Shown: piece by piece, positions 26,282 to 34,765 of the stretch
How positions within the stretch are numbered: the stretch's first letter is position 1
Layout of the letters: every line of letters begins with the position of its first letter
From: Campylobacter sp.
GTDB taxonomy: Bacteria > Campylobacterota > Campylobacteria > Campylobacterales > Campylobacteraceae
Direction of reading: 5' to 3'
NCBI RefSeq assembly: GCF_019423325.1
Contig: NZ_JAHZBQ010000003.1
Coordinates: 248,001-312,000, forward strand
Length of the DNA: 64,000 nt
The notes under the pieces: model-generated
What the model was told of the DNA's origin: nothing
The model's input: the letters and a program-made list of their open reading frames with translations, nothing else
The model's database searches: none
Made by a program: the position numbers and the translations under genes

Positions 26282-27280
26282 CTAGTTTGTGTTCTTACCA
26301 CCGAATTTCAAAAGCGCACTACCCCACGTAAAACCGCCGCCGAACGCATCAAGTAGCATAAGCGAGCCGTTTTTGAGCCTGCCACTCTCGTAAGCGTCAT
26401 TTATTGCCATCGGAATCGACGCCGAGCTCGTGTTGCCGTATTTGCCGATCGTAAGCACGCACTGCTCGTCGCTAAATTCTAGTCTCGCCTTAACCGCCTC
26501 GATGATGCGTAAATTTGCCTGATGCGGGATGAAAAGATCGATCTGCTCGGGCAAAATTTTATTTTTCGCCAAAATCTCCACGACGTCGTTACTAAGCGTC
26601 GGTACCGCGATTTTAAAGACCTCGCGCCCGGCCATCTGCATGAAGCCTAGCTTTTCGTCGATAATTTTTTGGCTGAGTGGATTGACGCTGCCTGGGGCTG
26701 CGGTAATGAGAAGATCACCCTTGCTGCCGTCGCTAGCGGTATGAATGTCGATGATTTCGTTATCGTCACGCGCCGCGATAACCGCAGCGCCCGCGCCGTC
26801 GCCGAAAAGTATGCACGTAGCACGGTCACTCCAATCGACTATCGAGCTTAGTTTTTCCGTGCCGATTATCAGCACGTGTTTTTTGGCACCGCTTTCGATG
26901 AGGGATTTTGCGAGCTCCAAAAGATAAATAAAGCCCGTACAGGCGGCATTTATATCAAATGCCGTGATGCCGAAATTTAAGCCCAGTTTATCTGCGATGA
27001 CACACGCAGTCGAGGGCATGCAGAAATAATCGGGCGAGATCGTGGCGCAAATTATCGCATCGATCTCATTTTTTTGTAAGCCGCTACGCTCGATCGCCTT
27101 TAACGCCGCTTTCGCGCCTAGATCACTAGTACTCTCGCCCTTCGCGATACGGCGCTCATGAATGCCCGTTCGCTTGACGATCCATTCATCGCTCGTTTCA
27201 ACCATCTTTTCAAGATCGAAATTGGTTAAAATTTCGCTCGGCGCGTATGCTGCGATTGAGATCATCGAGGCTTTTTGCAT
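26282..27280 (-). CDS. fabH: Beta-ketoacyl-ACP synthase III
   Basis: 332 residues. The catalytic triad is visible: Cys in NAACTGFIY, His in IPHQANLRI, Asn in YGNTSSASIP. It condenses acetyl-CoA with malonyl-ACP to start fatty-acid synthesis. It follows plsX by 8 bases at the end of the ndk/yceD-rpmF-plsX-fabH minus-strand block, a conserved arrangement that links fatty-acid initiation with phospholipid synthesis. Confidence 0.96.
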   Translation of the reverse strand: MQKASMISIAAYAPSEILTNFDLEKMVETSDEWIVKRTGIHERRIAKGESTSDLGAKAALKAIERSGLQKNEIDAIICATISPDYFCMPSTACVIADKLGLNFGITAFDINAACTGFIYLLELAKSLIESGAKKHVLIIGTEKLSSIVDWSDRATCILFGDGAGAAVIAARDDNEIIDIHTASDGSKGDLLITAAPGSVNPLSQKIIDEKLGFMQMAGREVFKIAVPTLSNDVVEILAKNKILPEQIDLFIPHQANLRIIEAVKARLEFSDEQCVLTIGKYGNTSSASIPMAINDAYESGRLKNGSLMLLDAFGGGFTWGSALLKFGGKNTN

Positions 27281-27288
27281 TCGTTTTC

Positions 27289-28281
27289 CTATTCGTTTGA
27301 AGAAATTTCGCTTTCTATCGCGGAGTTGATTTTGGAGTCTGCAAATTTAAGCGCTTGAAAGATCGCGTTTTTAACGGCTTTCGGGGTACTTTTGCCGTGG
27401 CTTATGATGACGCACTCTTTGACGCCCAAAAGCGGCGCGCCGCCGTATTCGTCGTAGTCCGTGCTTTTTTTGATAATTTTAAAGACGCGCTTCATCAAAA
27501 TGGAGCCAGCGATAGCAATCGGAGATTTTTTAGTTTCGTTTTTAATAAGTTTGCCGATAGCGCTCGCGACGCCTTCGCTGGATTTTAGCATAATGTTACC
27601 GATAAATCCGTCGCACACGACCACGTCTACCGAGCCGTCAAAAATTTGATTGCCTTCTACATTACCGATAAAATTTTGCATCTTCTTAAGCATATGAAAG
27701 GTTTCTTTTGTTACCTCGTTGCCTTTACTATCCTCCTCGCCGTTGGATAATAAGCCGATGCGTGGCGCGTTTAAACCCATAATCTCCTTGGCATATGCTT
27801 CGCCCATAATCGCGAATTGAAACAAATTCTCTGGCTTACAATCCACATAAGCGCCCACATCCAGCACCAGCGTGCGACCGCCTATGGAATTTGGCATCAG
27901 CGTAGCAATCGCCGGGCGTAAAATGCCTTTGAGCCTTCCTATACGAAGCGTAGCAAGGCTCATCGTAGCGCCGCTATGTCCTGCCGATACCACGGCTTTG
28001 CATGTGCCGCTTTTTACCAGATCGACCGCTTTAAAGATACTACTCTCTTTGCGTTTGAGAGCGTCGGTTGCGCCCTCTTTCATCTCGAAAACTTCGCTTG
28101 CAGCTACGTAAGTGATATATTTCTCAAAGCCTTGATCTTGTGGAATAAAAGGCTTGATTTGCGCTTCGTCGCCTACCAAAAACGCATTAAATTTACGCTC
28201 TCGCAGCGCATCTACGACTCCGTTTATTATCGGCTCGCAGCCGAAATCACCGCCCATCGCGTCTATAGCAACGGAAATCAT
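27289..28281 (-). CDS. plsX: Phosphate acyltransferase PlsX
   Basis: 330 residues. It starts with the family signature ISVAIDAMGGDFG, followed by SAGHSGATMSLA and DGFIGNIMLKSSEG. It converts acyl-ACP to acyl-phosphate, the donor for PlsY. It lies four bases from the rpmF stop and eight from fabH, in one operon. Confidence 0.96.
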   Translation of the reverse strand: MISVAIDAMGGDFGCEPIINGVVDALRERKFNAFLVGDEAQIKPFIPQDQGFEKYITYVAASEVFEMKEGATDALKRKESSIFKAVDLVKSGTCKAVVSAGHSGATMSLATLRIGRLKGILRPAIATLMPNSIGGRTLVLDVGAYVDCKPENLFQFAIMGEAYAKEIMGLNAPRIGLLSNGEEDSKGNEVTKETFHMLKKMQNFIGNVEGNQIFDGSVDVVVCDGFIGNIMLKSSEGVASAIGKLIKNETKKSPIAIAGSILMKRVFKIIKKSTDYDEYGGAPLLGVKECVIISHGKSTPKAVKNAIFQALKFADSKINSAIESEISSNE

Positions 28282-28285
28282 CGGA

Positions 28286-28432
28286 TTAATATTCGCCCGT
28301 AGTTTTGTTTATTCTATGCGGAATTTTCCAGCTTCCGTCTTTATCTTTGACGGGGATCGGAAGGGTCACTTTGTAGTGAGTGCGTCTTTTTGCCGCACGA
28401 GTTTTACTAACTCTTCGCTTTGGAACTGCCAT
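28286..28432 (-). CDS. rpmF: Ribosomal protein L32
   Basis: A 48-residue protein, too short for common ORF cut-offs: it begins MAVPKRRVSKTRAAKRRTH and ends NKTTGEY. This is the standard L32 pattern, without the zinc-binding cysteines found in some L32 forms. An RBS (AAGGAG) lies upstream on the minus strand. It sits between the DUF177 gene and plsX, the usual bacterial arrangement. Confidence 0.96.
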   Translation of the reverse strand: MAVPKRRVSKTRAAKRRTHYKVTLPIPVKDKDGSWKIPHRINKTTGEY

Positions 28433-28450
28433 TTTTTCTCCTTTATAAAT

Positions 28451-28804
28451 TTAGTTCTTGCATTCTTCGCAATAAAAATAGTCGCTTTTGAAAGCTTCCG
28501 TTTCGCTTCTTAAAATTTCATCCAGATCAACTTCGGTGCCGAAAAACTCCATAACGTCCAAGCTCTCGTGCCTTTCGTCGTTAAAAACGCCTTCGCTTAA
28601 AAGCAAATTTACGCTCTCGTTTACGTCAAGATCAAATTCTTTGCCGCAGCGGTCGCAAATGTATGGAATTTTGCCTTTAATTTCGCCCTTGCACTCTACA
28701 AACTTAGAGTCCTTTCGTTTTAAATTTCCGCTAAGCTTAAGTCCATCCCTAGAAATTTCAAACGGCACGGGCGATGCGGAAATTTTAGCAAAAGCGATCT
28801 TCAC
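28451..28804 (-). CDS. yceD: YceD/DUF177-family protein
   Basis: 117 residues with the DUF177 core and two CxxC pairs: YICDRCGKEFDL near residue 50 and CEECKN at the C-terminus, probably a zinc site. Members are encoded immediately upstream of rpmF in many bacteria and are linked to 23S rRNA processing or accumulation. The gene is followed by rpmF after 18 bases and preceded by ndk after 9. Confidence 0.88.
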   Translation of the reverse strand: MKIAFAKISASPVPFEISRDGLKLSGNLKRKDSKFVECKGEIKGKIPYICDRCGKEFDLDVNESVNLLLSEGVFNDERHESLDVMEFFGTEVDLDEILRSETEAFKSDYFYCEECKN

Positions 28805-28813
28805 GCGGCACTC

Positions 28814-29227
28814 TTAGCAAATTTCTCTTTTTGCAAAGAAAAATGCGATCTCGGTTTTTGCGTTTTCTAGGCTGTCGCTACCGTGAACGGCGTTAGCGTC
28901 GATGCTGTCTGCAAAGTCCGCTCTGATCGTGCCTTTATCGGCTTTTTTCGGATCGGTAGCGCCCATTAGCGCGCGATTTTTAGCTACGGCATCATCGCCT
29001 TCTAGCACCATTACGACCACCGGACCGCTAGTCATAAACTCAATCAGATCCTTATAAAAAGGGCGATCCTTGTGAATTTCATAAAATTTACCCGCATCTT
29101 CGGCGCTTAGGCATAATTTTTTAGCCGCTGCGATTCTTAGTCCGTGGCTTTCGAAACGATCGATAATTTTGCCGATAACGCCCTTTTTAACGGCATCAGG
29201 CTTAATAATAGAAAGCGTTTGCTGCAT
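28814..29227 (-). CDS. ndk: Nucleoside diphosphate kinase
   Basis: 137 residues, the family's usual length. It begins MQQTLSIIKPDAVKKG and carries the catalytic histidine motif NAVHGSDS near residue 115. It balances NTP and dNTP pools. First gene of the ndk-yceD-rpmF-plsX-fabH set; RBS AAGGAG is upstream. Confidence 0.97.
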   Translation of the reverse strand: MQQTLSIIKPDAVKKGVIGKIIDRFESHGLRIAAAKKLCLSAEDAGKFYEIHKDRPFYKDLIEFMTSGPVVVMVLEGDDAVAKNRALMGATDPKKADKGTIRADFADSIDANAVHGSDSLENAKTEIAFFFAKREIC

Positions 29228-29298
29228 ATAATCTCCTTAAAGTGAAAGGCGGATTGTATCGAAAAATAGGTTAAAATTTATTTAAGGATTAAATGAAT

Positions 29299-29330
29299 TA
29301 AAATTCCGCGCATTTGATCGCGGAATTTTA
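29299..29330 (-). terminator. Perfect 12-bp hairpin between fdxA and ndk
   Basis: TAAAATTCCGCG (29299-29310) and CGCGGAATTTTA (29319-29330) are exact complements around an 8-base loop. It begins five bases after the fdxA stop on the minus strand and should terminate fdxA, separating it from ndk. Confidence 0.75.
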
Positions 29331-29334
29331 TCTG

Positions 29335-29619
29335 CTAAGCAAATACCGGGGTATCTCCGCTGCGTAGATCCGCGCCTATACTATCCCTACTAGGTTGGCC
29401 CGCTACGATGTCGCTCCAGACGATACAGCCATCAGTCGGACAGGCACTAGCGCACGCAGGCTCGTCGTTGTAACCGACACACTCGACGCATTTATCAGCA
29501 TATACGTAGTAGCTATCCTCGCCGCTTGGGTTATCGCTATCGTCCACGATCGCATTTACCGGGCATTCGTCGATGCATGAGCCGCAGCTGATGCAAATAT
29601 CGGTGATTTTTACAGCCAT
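29335..29619 (-). CDS. fdxA: 2[4Fe-4S] ferredoxin FdxA
   Basis: 94 residues. The cluster motifs are CISCGSCIDEC and CVECVGYNDEPACASAC, with an eight-residue insert, plus a polar C-terminal tail. It lies divergent from ahpC and next to ndk, exactly as the iron-induced, aerotolerance-linked fdxA of C. jejuni. It probably supports electron transfer under oxygen or iron stress. An RBS (AAGGAG) precedes the start. Confidence 0.9.
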   Translation of the reverse strand: MAVKITDICISCGSCIDECPVNAIVDDSDNPSGEDSYYVYADKCVECVGYNDEPACASACPTDGCIVWSDIVAGQPSRDSIGADLRSGDTPVFA

Positions 29620-29798
29620 TGTTTCTCCTTTATCAAAAAATGAAGCGCGATGATAACATACTAAATTTAAAAAATGATAAAAGTAATATTATTTGATAAA
29701 TAAAATTTATTATATAAAAATTTTCATCAAATTTCAGCAAATCTAAAGTTTTAAAATGTATAATCGCCACCATAAATTTTATTAACAAGGAGAAACAA
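29620..29798. promoter_or_regulatory. Divergent fdxA/ahpC promoter region
   Basis: A very A+T-rich 179-base spacer. The ahpC -10 is TATAAT at 29759-29764, with RBS AAGGAG before the ATG at 29799. Stretches of ATAAAATTTATTATATAAAAATTTT resemble Fur/PerR-type operators in composition, but no operator can be assigned with confidence. In C. jejuni the corresponding genes respond to iron and peroxide. Confidence 0.5.
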
Positions 29799-30395
29799 AT
29801 GATAGTAACCAACAAAGCCGTTGATTTTACGGCAACTGCGGTTTTAGGCAACAACGAAATAGTCGAGGATTTCAACCTCTATAAAAATATCGGCGAAAAA
29901 GGCGCGGTCGTATTCTTTTATCCAAAAGATTTTACCTTCGTCTGCCCGAGCGAGATCATCGCATTCGATCACAGATATCAAGATTTCAAATCTAAGGGTA
30001 TCGAAGTTATCGGCGTTAGCTGCGATAGCGAGTTTACCCACCTTGCATGGAAAAATACTCCGGTAAACGCAGGCGGTATCGGCAAAGTGCAGTTCCCACT
30101 CGTCTCAGACATCACGAAAGACATCGCGCGCAGCTTCGACGTGCTGTTCGGCAACGCCGTAGCGCTTCGCGGCAGCTTCCTACTTGACAAAGACGGCACA
30201 GTCCGCCACGCCGTCATCAACGACCTACCGCTTGGCAGAAATATCGACGAGATGTTAAGAATGGTCGATACGATGCTATTTACAAACGAGCACGGCGAGG
30301 TCTGCCCTGCAGGCTGGCACAAAGGTGACGCAGGGATGAAAGCAGATCCTAAGGGCGTCGCAGAGTATCTAGACAAAAACGCGAGCAAACTATAA
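29799..30395 (+). CDS. ahpC: Alkyl hydroperoxide reductase, 2-Cys peroxiredoxin
   Basis: 198 residues. The peroxidatic cysteine is in FVCPSEIIAF and the resolving cysteine in GEVCPAGWHKG, with the expected spacing. It reduces peroxides in the cytoplasm. No ahpF is nearby, as usual in campylobacters, so reductant comes from thioredoxin or another ferredoxin system. It has its own promoter, divergent from fdxA. Confidence 0.96.
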   Translation: MIVTNKAVDFTATAVLGNNEIVEDFNLYKNIGEKGAVVFFYPKDFTFVCPSEIIAFDHRYQDFKSKGIEVIGVSCDSEFTHLAWKNTPVNAGGIGKVQFPLVSDITKDIARSFDVLFGNAVALRGSFLLDKDGTVRHAVINDLPLGRNIDEMLRMVDTMLFTNEHGEVCPAGWHKGDAGMKADPKGVAEYLDKNASKL

Positions 30396-30711
30396 TTCGT
30401 GAAATTCTTCGCGCTGGCGTACAAATTCTAACCGCGTAAGGTTTAAATTTAGCCTTGCACGGGCTATTAAAGCTAGCAAAGCTTTCTAAATTCCGCTGCC
30501 AAAATTTTGAGTCGCGGCGGCGGAATCCCAAAAATCCCAAAAATCCCAAAAATCCCAAAAATTCCGTTTCTTGAAATTCTACAAGTAAAATTTCAAAACC
30601 GCAAGTAAAATCCCAAATCCTTGGTAAAATTCCATCTGTAACAAAGCTCGCAAAATCATACTTTAAACTAGCTTTTGTTACAATCGCAAGTTTTTAAATC
30701 CAAGGACAATT
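30396..30711. repeat. Intergenic spacer with a 9-base tandem repeat
   Basis: Positions 30524-30559 hold four exact copies of the 9-mer AATCCCAAA, followed by a degenerate fifth. The remaining spacer carries AAATTTT words and a likely -10 (TACAAT, about 30677) for the protease gene. No gene is seen in it. Confidence 0.8.
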
Positions 30712-33453
30712 ATGAAAAAGCTTATATTTTTTATCTCCGCCCTGCTTTGCTCTTTGAGCCTTTACTCCGCAGACGCTAACCCGGACGCGCCGCTTAAGCT
30801 CGATCCTAGCGTCGTGCACGGCGAGCTGGCAAATGGCGTGAAATTTTATATCCTCAAAAACGATGTGCCGAAAAATAGCGCGCTTTTTTACCTCAACGTA
30901 GCTGCGGGCAGTGTCGATGAAAATGATGACGAGCAGGGCTTAGCGCACTTCGTTGAACACATGGCGTTCAATGGCAGCGAACATTTTGATAAAAACGAAC
31001 TAGTCCATACCCTGCAGCGCTTGGGAGTAAAATTCGGCGCGGATCTCAATGCGCAAACAGGCTTTGAAAATACCACCTACAACATCCAGTCCCAAGTAAG
31101 CGACGAGACGCTGAAGGACGTATTTTTGGTATTGCGCGACTATGCAGGCGGCGTAAAATTTGACGAGAACGAAACACAAAAGGAAAAAGGCGTCATCTTA
31201 GAGGAAGCAAAAAAAGGCTTTGAGAGGCGCTTTTATGAAAAGCGCGCCACATATTTATACCCTAATTCCATATTTTCCAGACGCTTTCCGATCGGACAAA
31301 ATGAAATCATCAAAGGCGCCACCGGCGAGCAACTAAAAAAATTCTATGCGCGCAACTACCTTCCTAGCGCCATTAGCATCATAGTCGTGGGCGACGTAAA
31401 CATTGAGCAGATTAAAAACCTAATCAAGCAAAATTTTAGCTCTCTTTCTGCGCACGGCGAAAAAATCCCGCGCGATCTTAGTCTACGCCCATTTGAAGGC
31501 GGGCTAGCAAGCACCGTAGAGCCCGAGCTCGGCGCCAATGTCGCTAGCGTGCTTTACGCAGGCAAATATGAGCCGCTAAGAAGCTACAGTGCGCTTAAAA
31601 ATGAGTGGCTGCAAGCCTACGTATCGAGGCTGATGGAGCTTGGATACGACGCGATGAATGTAAATGCCAAAATTCCGCTTAAAGCCTATTTCGGCTCGGA
31701 CGATTTGTTTAAAAACCGCAGACTATACAGCATAAGCGCGAATATTTTTAATTTCGACGCCAACGCCACATTAAATAGTCTTTTTAGCGCGATCAAAGGG
31801 GTACGCGAACACGGATTTAACAATGACGATTTTGATAGCGTTAAGGCGGAATTTAAACATCAAGTGCAAGCCGATCTGCTTAAAAACGATACACAAAGTG
31901 CGCAAATAGGGGCACTACTTGATTTCGTACAAAACGGCAATGTAAAGCTTAGTAAGCAAGACGAGCACGATCTAAGCCTCAAGGCGTTAGAAGAAATAAC
32001 GCTAGCAGATGTTAATAAATTTTTCTCTCAGATAACGGATGGAGCGAGATTTACGGAGATTATCTCGGCAAAGGATTTGGGCATTAGCCAAAAAGACGCG
32101 AAGCTGCTCTACGAAAAAGCGCTGCCGTTTAATTTCGCTGCTTCGAAGCTTGCTTCCAAGCAGCTTGCGGGAGCAGATTTAAAAGAGACGGAATTTAAAA
32201 CGCAAAAAGGCGCTAGCGGCACTGAAATTTTGGAGTTTAAAAACGGCGCTCGCGTAATTTTAAAACCCCTTAAAAGCGAGAAAAATAAAATCGCCCTCGC
32301 AGCCGTTAAAAAAGGCGGCTACGCACATTTTGGCAAGGCTCGTGGCGAAATTTTAACTGCGCTGCTCAACTCAGGCACCATAGGCGAGCTAAACGAATAT
32401 GAGGCGGGACGCTTGACCTCAAAATTTGATTATAAGCTAAGATTTAGGATGGACGACGCAGACTGCGGTTTTAGAGGCGCAGGAGCGGATCTGGAGGCGA
32501 TGACACACGAGCTTTACGCAAGATTTAGCGAGCCGCTAATTCATGCAAGCTCGCTTACAAAATACAAAACCGACGCGCTTTCGGCGATTGCGCTACGAGA
32601 CGAGACGGCGGAATTTAAATTCGGCGAGCAAATTTTAAAATCTCTATATTCGGGAGATACGGCTCGCAAGCAGCCGCTTAGCGTAGATGACGTAAAGAGC
32701 GCAAATCTTGCCGATTTGCAGCGCGATGCGGATGAAATTTTTTCAGGTGCTGGAAATTTTATCTTTGTGCTTAGCGGCGATTTCGAGCCTGCGCGCGCAA
32801 AACAAATTCTAGCCAAATATATCGGCAATCTAAAGCCCGGCACAAGCAGCGCTACGCCTAAAACTTTGATGCTAAATACTTCTAGCGGAGAGATTGTGCA
32901 AGATTACGGCGATAGTGATAAAAGCGAAGTTCGGATGATTTTTTCAAACTATGAGCTGCAAAATTTCGACTTTGCAGACACTTATAAATTTCAAGCGTTA
33001 AAAAGCGTACTAAGCAATCGCATCGTCGAGCAGATTCGCGAGGCGCGCGGACAAATTTACTCGGCGATGGTGCATAGCGCCTATGTGCGTGAGCCACAAA
33101 TCGCAGCGAGCTTGAATGTATCGTTTTCTACCGAGCCGAAAGACGCCCGTGCGGTTGCAGCAAGCGTGAGTGAAATTTTAAAACAGATCGAAAGCTCCGG
33201 CGCAAAAGATAGCGAGCTGGCAAATTTCAAAAAAGCGCAAATTTTATCGACCAAAAGAGCTGCACAGACGAATGATTTTTGGCTTGCTAATATCACTGCG
33301 CACGAGCTTTACGGCTATCCGCTCTATGACGAAAAAAGCTACGCGGCAAGCATAAATGCGGTAAAAAGCGCGGATGTGCAAGAAGCCGCGCAAATGCTAA
33401 GCGATAGGCTATTTACGGCGATTTTAAATCCAAAAAGCTCCGAGAAACGCTAA
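30712..33453 (+). CDS. Secreted M16-family zinc metalloprotease (PqqL-like)
   Basis: 913 residues with a signal peptide ending near residue 20 (LYSADA). The inverted zinc motif HFVEH is at residues 79-83, with the third ligand expected in the KEKGVILEEAKKG region. Two M16 halves in one chain fit the 100-kDa insulysin/PqqL type that cuts peptides inside a closed chamber. The stop overlaps the start of the SbmA-like transporter (TAATG). A periplasmic peptide-degrading role is the likely reading. Confidence 0.9.
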   Translation: MKKLIFFISALLCSLSLYSADANPDAPLKLDPSVVHGELANGVKFYILKNDVPKNSALFYLNVAAGSVDENDDEQGLAHFVEHMAFNGSEHFDKNELVHTLQRLGVKFGADLNAQTGFENTTYNIQSQVSDETLKDVFLVLRDYAGGVKFDENETQKEKGVILEEAKKGFERRFYEKRATYLYPNSIFSRRFPIGQNEIIKGATGEQLKKFYARNYLPSAISIIVVGDVNIEQIKNLIKQNFSSLSAHGEKIPRDLSLRPFEGGLASTVEPELGANVASVLYAGKYEPLRSYSALKNEWLQAYVSRLMELGYDAMNVNAKIPLKAYFGSDDLFKNRRLYSISANIFNFDANATLNSLFSAIKGVREHGFNNDDFDSVKAEFKHQVQADLLKNDTQSAQIGALLDFVQNGNVKLSKQDEHDLSLKALEEITLADVNKFFSQITDGARFTEIISAKDLGISQKDAKLLYEKALPFNFAASKLASKQLAGADLKETEFKTQKGASGTEILEFKNGARVILKPLKSEKNKIALAAVKKGGYAHFGKARGEILTALLNSGTIGELNEYEAGRLTSKFDYKLRFRMDDADCGFRGAGADLEAMTHELYARFSEPLIHASSLTKYKTDALSAIALRDETAEFKFGEQILKSLYSGDTARKQPLSVDDVKSANLADLQRDADEIFSGAGNFIFVLSGDFEPARAKQILAKYIGNLKPGTSSATPKTLMLNTSSGEIVQDYGDSDKSEVRMIFSNYELQNFDFADTYKFQALKSVLSNRIVEQIREARGQIYSAMVHSAYVREPQIAASLNVSFSTEPKDARAVAASVSEILKQIESSGAKDSELANFKKAQILSTKRAAQTNDFWLANITAHELYGYPLYDEKSYAASINAVKSADVQEAAQMLSDRLFTAILNPKSSEKR

Positions 33454-34421
33454 TGTTCGTTTCATTTTTTAAAAGCAAAAAATGGGCACTTTTAGCATAT
33501 ACAGGGCTAGTATTTTTGATCGCGATTAATTGGTATCAAACTACGCTGAGCGTGCGTTTCAACGAATGGTATCGCGTATTTTATGATTTGTGTCAAAACG
33601 TAGATCGTCATACGTTAAACGATTTTTACGCGCAGATGAGGGTCTTTTTATGGATAGCGATGCCTGCCGTAGCGGCGGCGATTTCGGAGCGATACGTGGC
33701 GCGAATTTGGGCGTTTAAATGGCGAGAGGCGATGACCTTTTCCTATTTTTCATACTGGAAAAAGGTAAGTAAAGATATCGAAGGAAGCTCGCAGCGTATC
33801 CAAGAAGACATCTACCGCTTCTCAAAAATCATCGAAGATATCGGCACGCGCGTACTTTCGGCGGCGATGATTCTTTTTGCGTTTATCCCTGTTTTGTGGA
33901 GCCTTAGCGAGAAAGTACCTTTTGAGGCGCTCAAAAAAATTCCCGGCTCTCTCGTGTGGATCGCACTTGCAGTAAGCATCGGCGGACTGATAATTTCTTG
34001 GCTAGTAGGTTGGTTTCTGCCTAGGCTTGAATACAACAATCAAAAGGCGGAAGCTGCGTTTCGCAAAGAGCTGGTTTATGCCGAGGAGAATAAGGCGGAA
34101 TATGCGAGCGAAGAGACCACAAAGACGCTATTTGGCAAACTAAAGCACAACTATTACAGGCTATTTTTGCACTACTGCTACTTTGATTTATGGCTAAATT
34201 CTTTCTCGCAAATCCTGGTTATCGTGCCTTATCTCATAATGGGACCGGGGCTTTTTACTAAGGCGATTACGCTTGGAGTGATGATTCAAGTGGGTAATGC
34301 TTTTAACCAAGTACGCGGCAGCTTTAGCGTTTTTATCGATAACTGGACGACGATTACGGAGCTGCGCTCAATCCATATGCGACTTAAAGAGTTTGAAAAA
34401 AATATCGATTACAAGGGCTAG
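33453..34421 (+). CDS. SbmA/BacA-like peptide transporter
   Basis: 322 residues with about seven hydrophobic segments and no nucleotide-binding domain. Family marks are NEWYRVFYDL early, an RIWAFKWREAMT loop, SQRIQEDIYRFSKIIEDIG and the late QVRGSFSVFIDNWTTITELR. SbmA/BacA proteins use the proton gradient to import antimicrobial and other peptides. One-base overlap with the M16 protease couples the two. The length is slightly shorter than E. coli SbmA (about 406). Confidence 0.85.
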   Translation: MFVSFFKSKKWALLAYTGLVFLIAINWYQTTLSVRFNEWYRVFYDLCQNVDRHTLNDFYAQMRVFLWIAMPAVAAAISERYVARIWAFKWREAMTFSYFSYWKKVSKDIEGSSQRIQEDIYRFSKIIEDIGTRVLSAAMILFAFIPVLWSLSEKVPFEALKKIPGSLVWIALAVSIGGLIISWLVGWFLPRLEYNNQKAEAAFRKELVYAEENKAEYASEETTKTLFGKLKHNYYRLFLHYCYFDLWLNSFSQILVIVPYLIMGPGLFTKAITLGVMIQVGNAFNQVRGSFSVFIDNWTTITELRSIHMRLKEFEKNIDYKG

Positions 34422-34513
34422 ATAAAATTTCGCCCGCATCTTGCGGCTCTAGATTTCGCTTTATAAATTTAAAACAAAATCCCGGGCCGCTAGCTTTTAA
34501 AATTTCTACGCTT

Positions 34514-34618
34514 TTACTGCTCTCTTTTTTCTTGATGAGTAATGTTTAGCTTTATAAATTTATAGCTCGCGACTAGCAAGATCATCCAAATCGCGATGAA
34601 AACTAAAGATTTGATCAT
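34514..34618 (-). CDS. 34-residue single-span protein downstream of cydB, CydX-like
   Basis: A short minus-strand ORF with an AAGGA RBS seven bases before its ATG. It encodes MIKSLVFIAIWMILLVASYK followed by a polar, charged tail. One N-terminal membrane helix plus a charged tail, and position about 150 bases after cydB, are the hallmarks of CydX/CbdX-type subunits of cytochrome bd oxidases. No sequence match to known CydX is claimed. The rest of the 34422-34765 gap shows no gene. Confidence 0.5.
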   Translation of the reverse strand: MIKSLVFIAIWMILLVASYKFIKLNITHQEKREQ

Positions 34619-34765
34619 TTTTAATCCTTAAAATTTTTATAATGCGTCGCATAAAAAGCGCCGCCGATATGAAATTTAACTAAGCGCAAAAGCACGCAGT
34701 GCCGAGCAAAAAAGTACAGCCTCGCCGCCACACGGCGCGCGGAAGCCGCGCTAGAGCGGGCGCGC

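Noticed and set aside
30349..30558. Minus-strand ORF with a GFL repeat peptide
   Set aside because: It runs antisense over ahpC's 3' end and owes its repeat to the 9-base tandem repeat; no RBS or family match.
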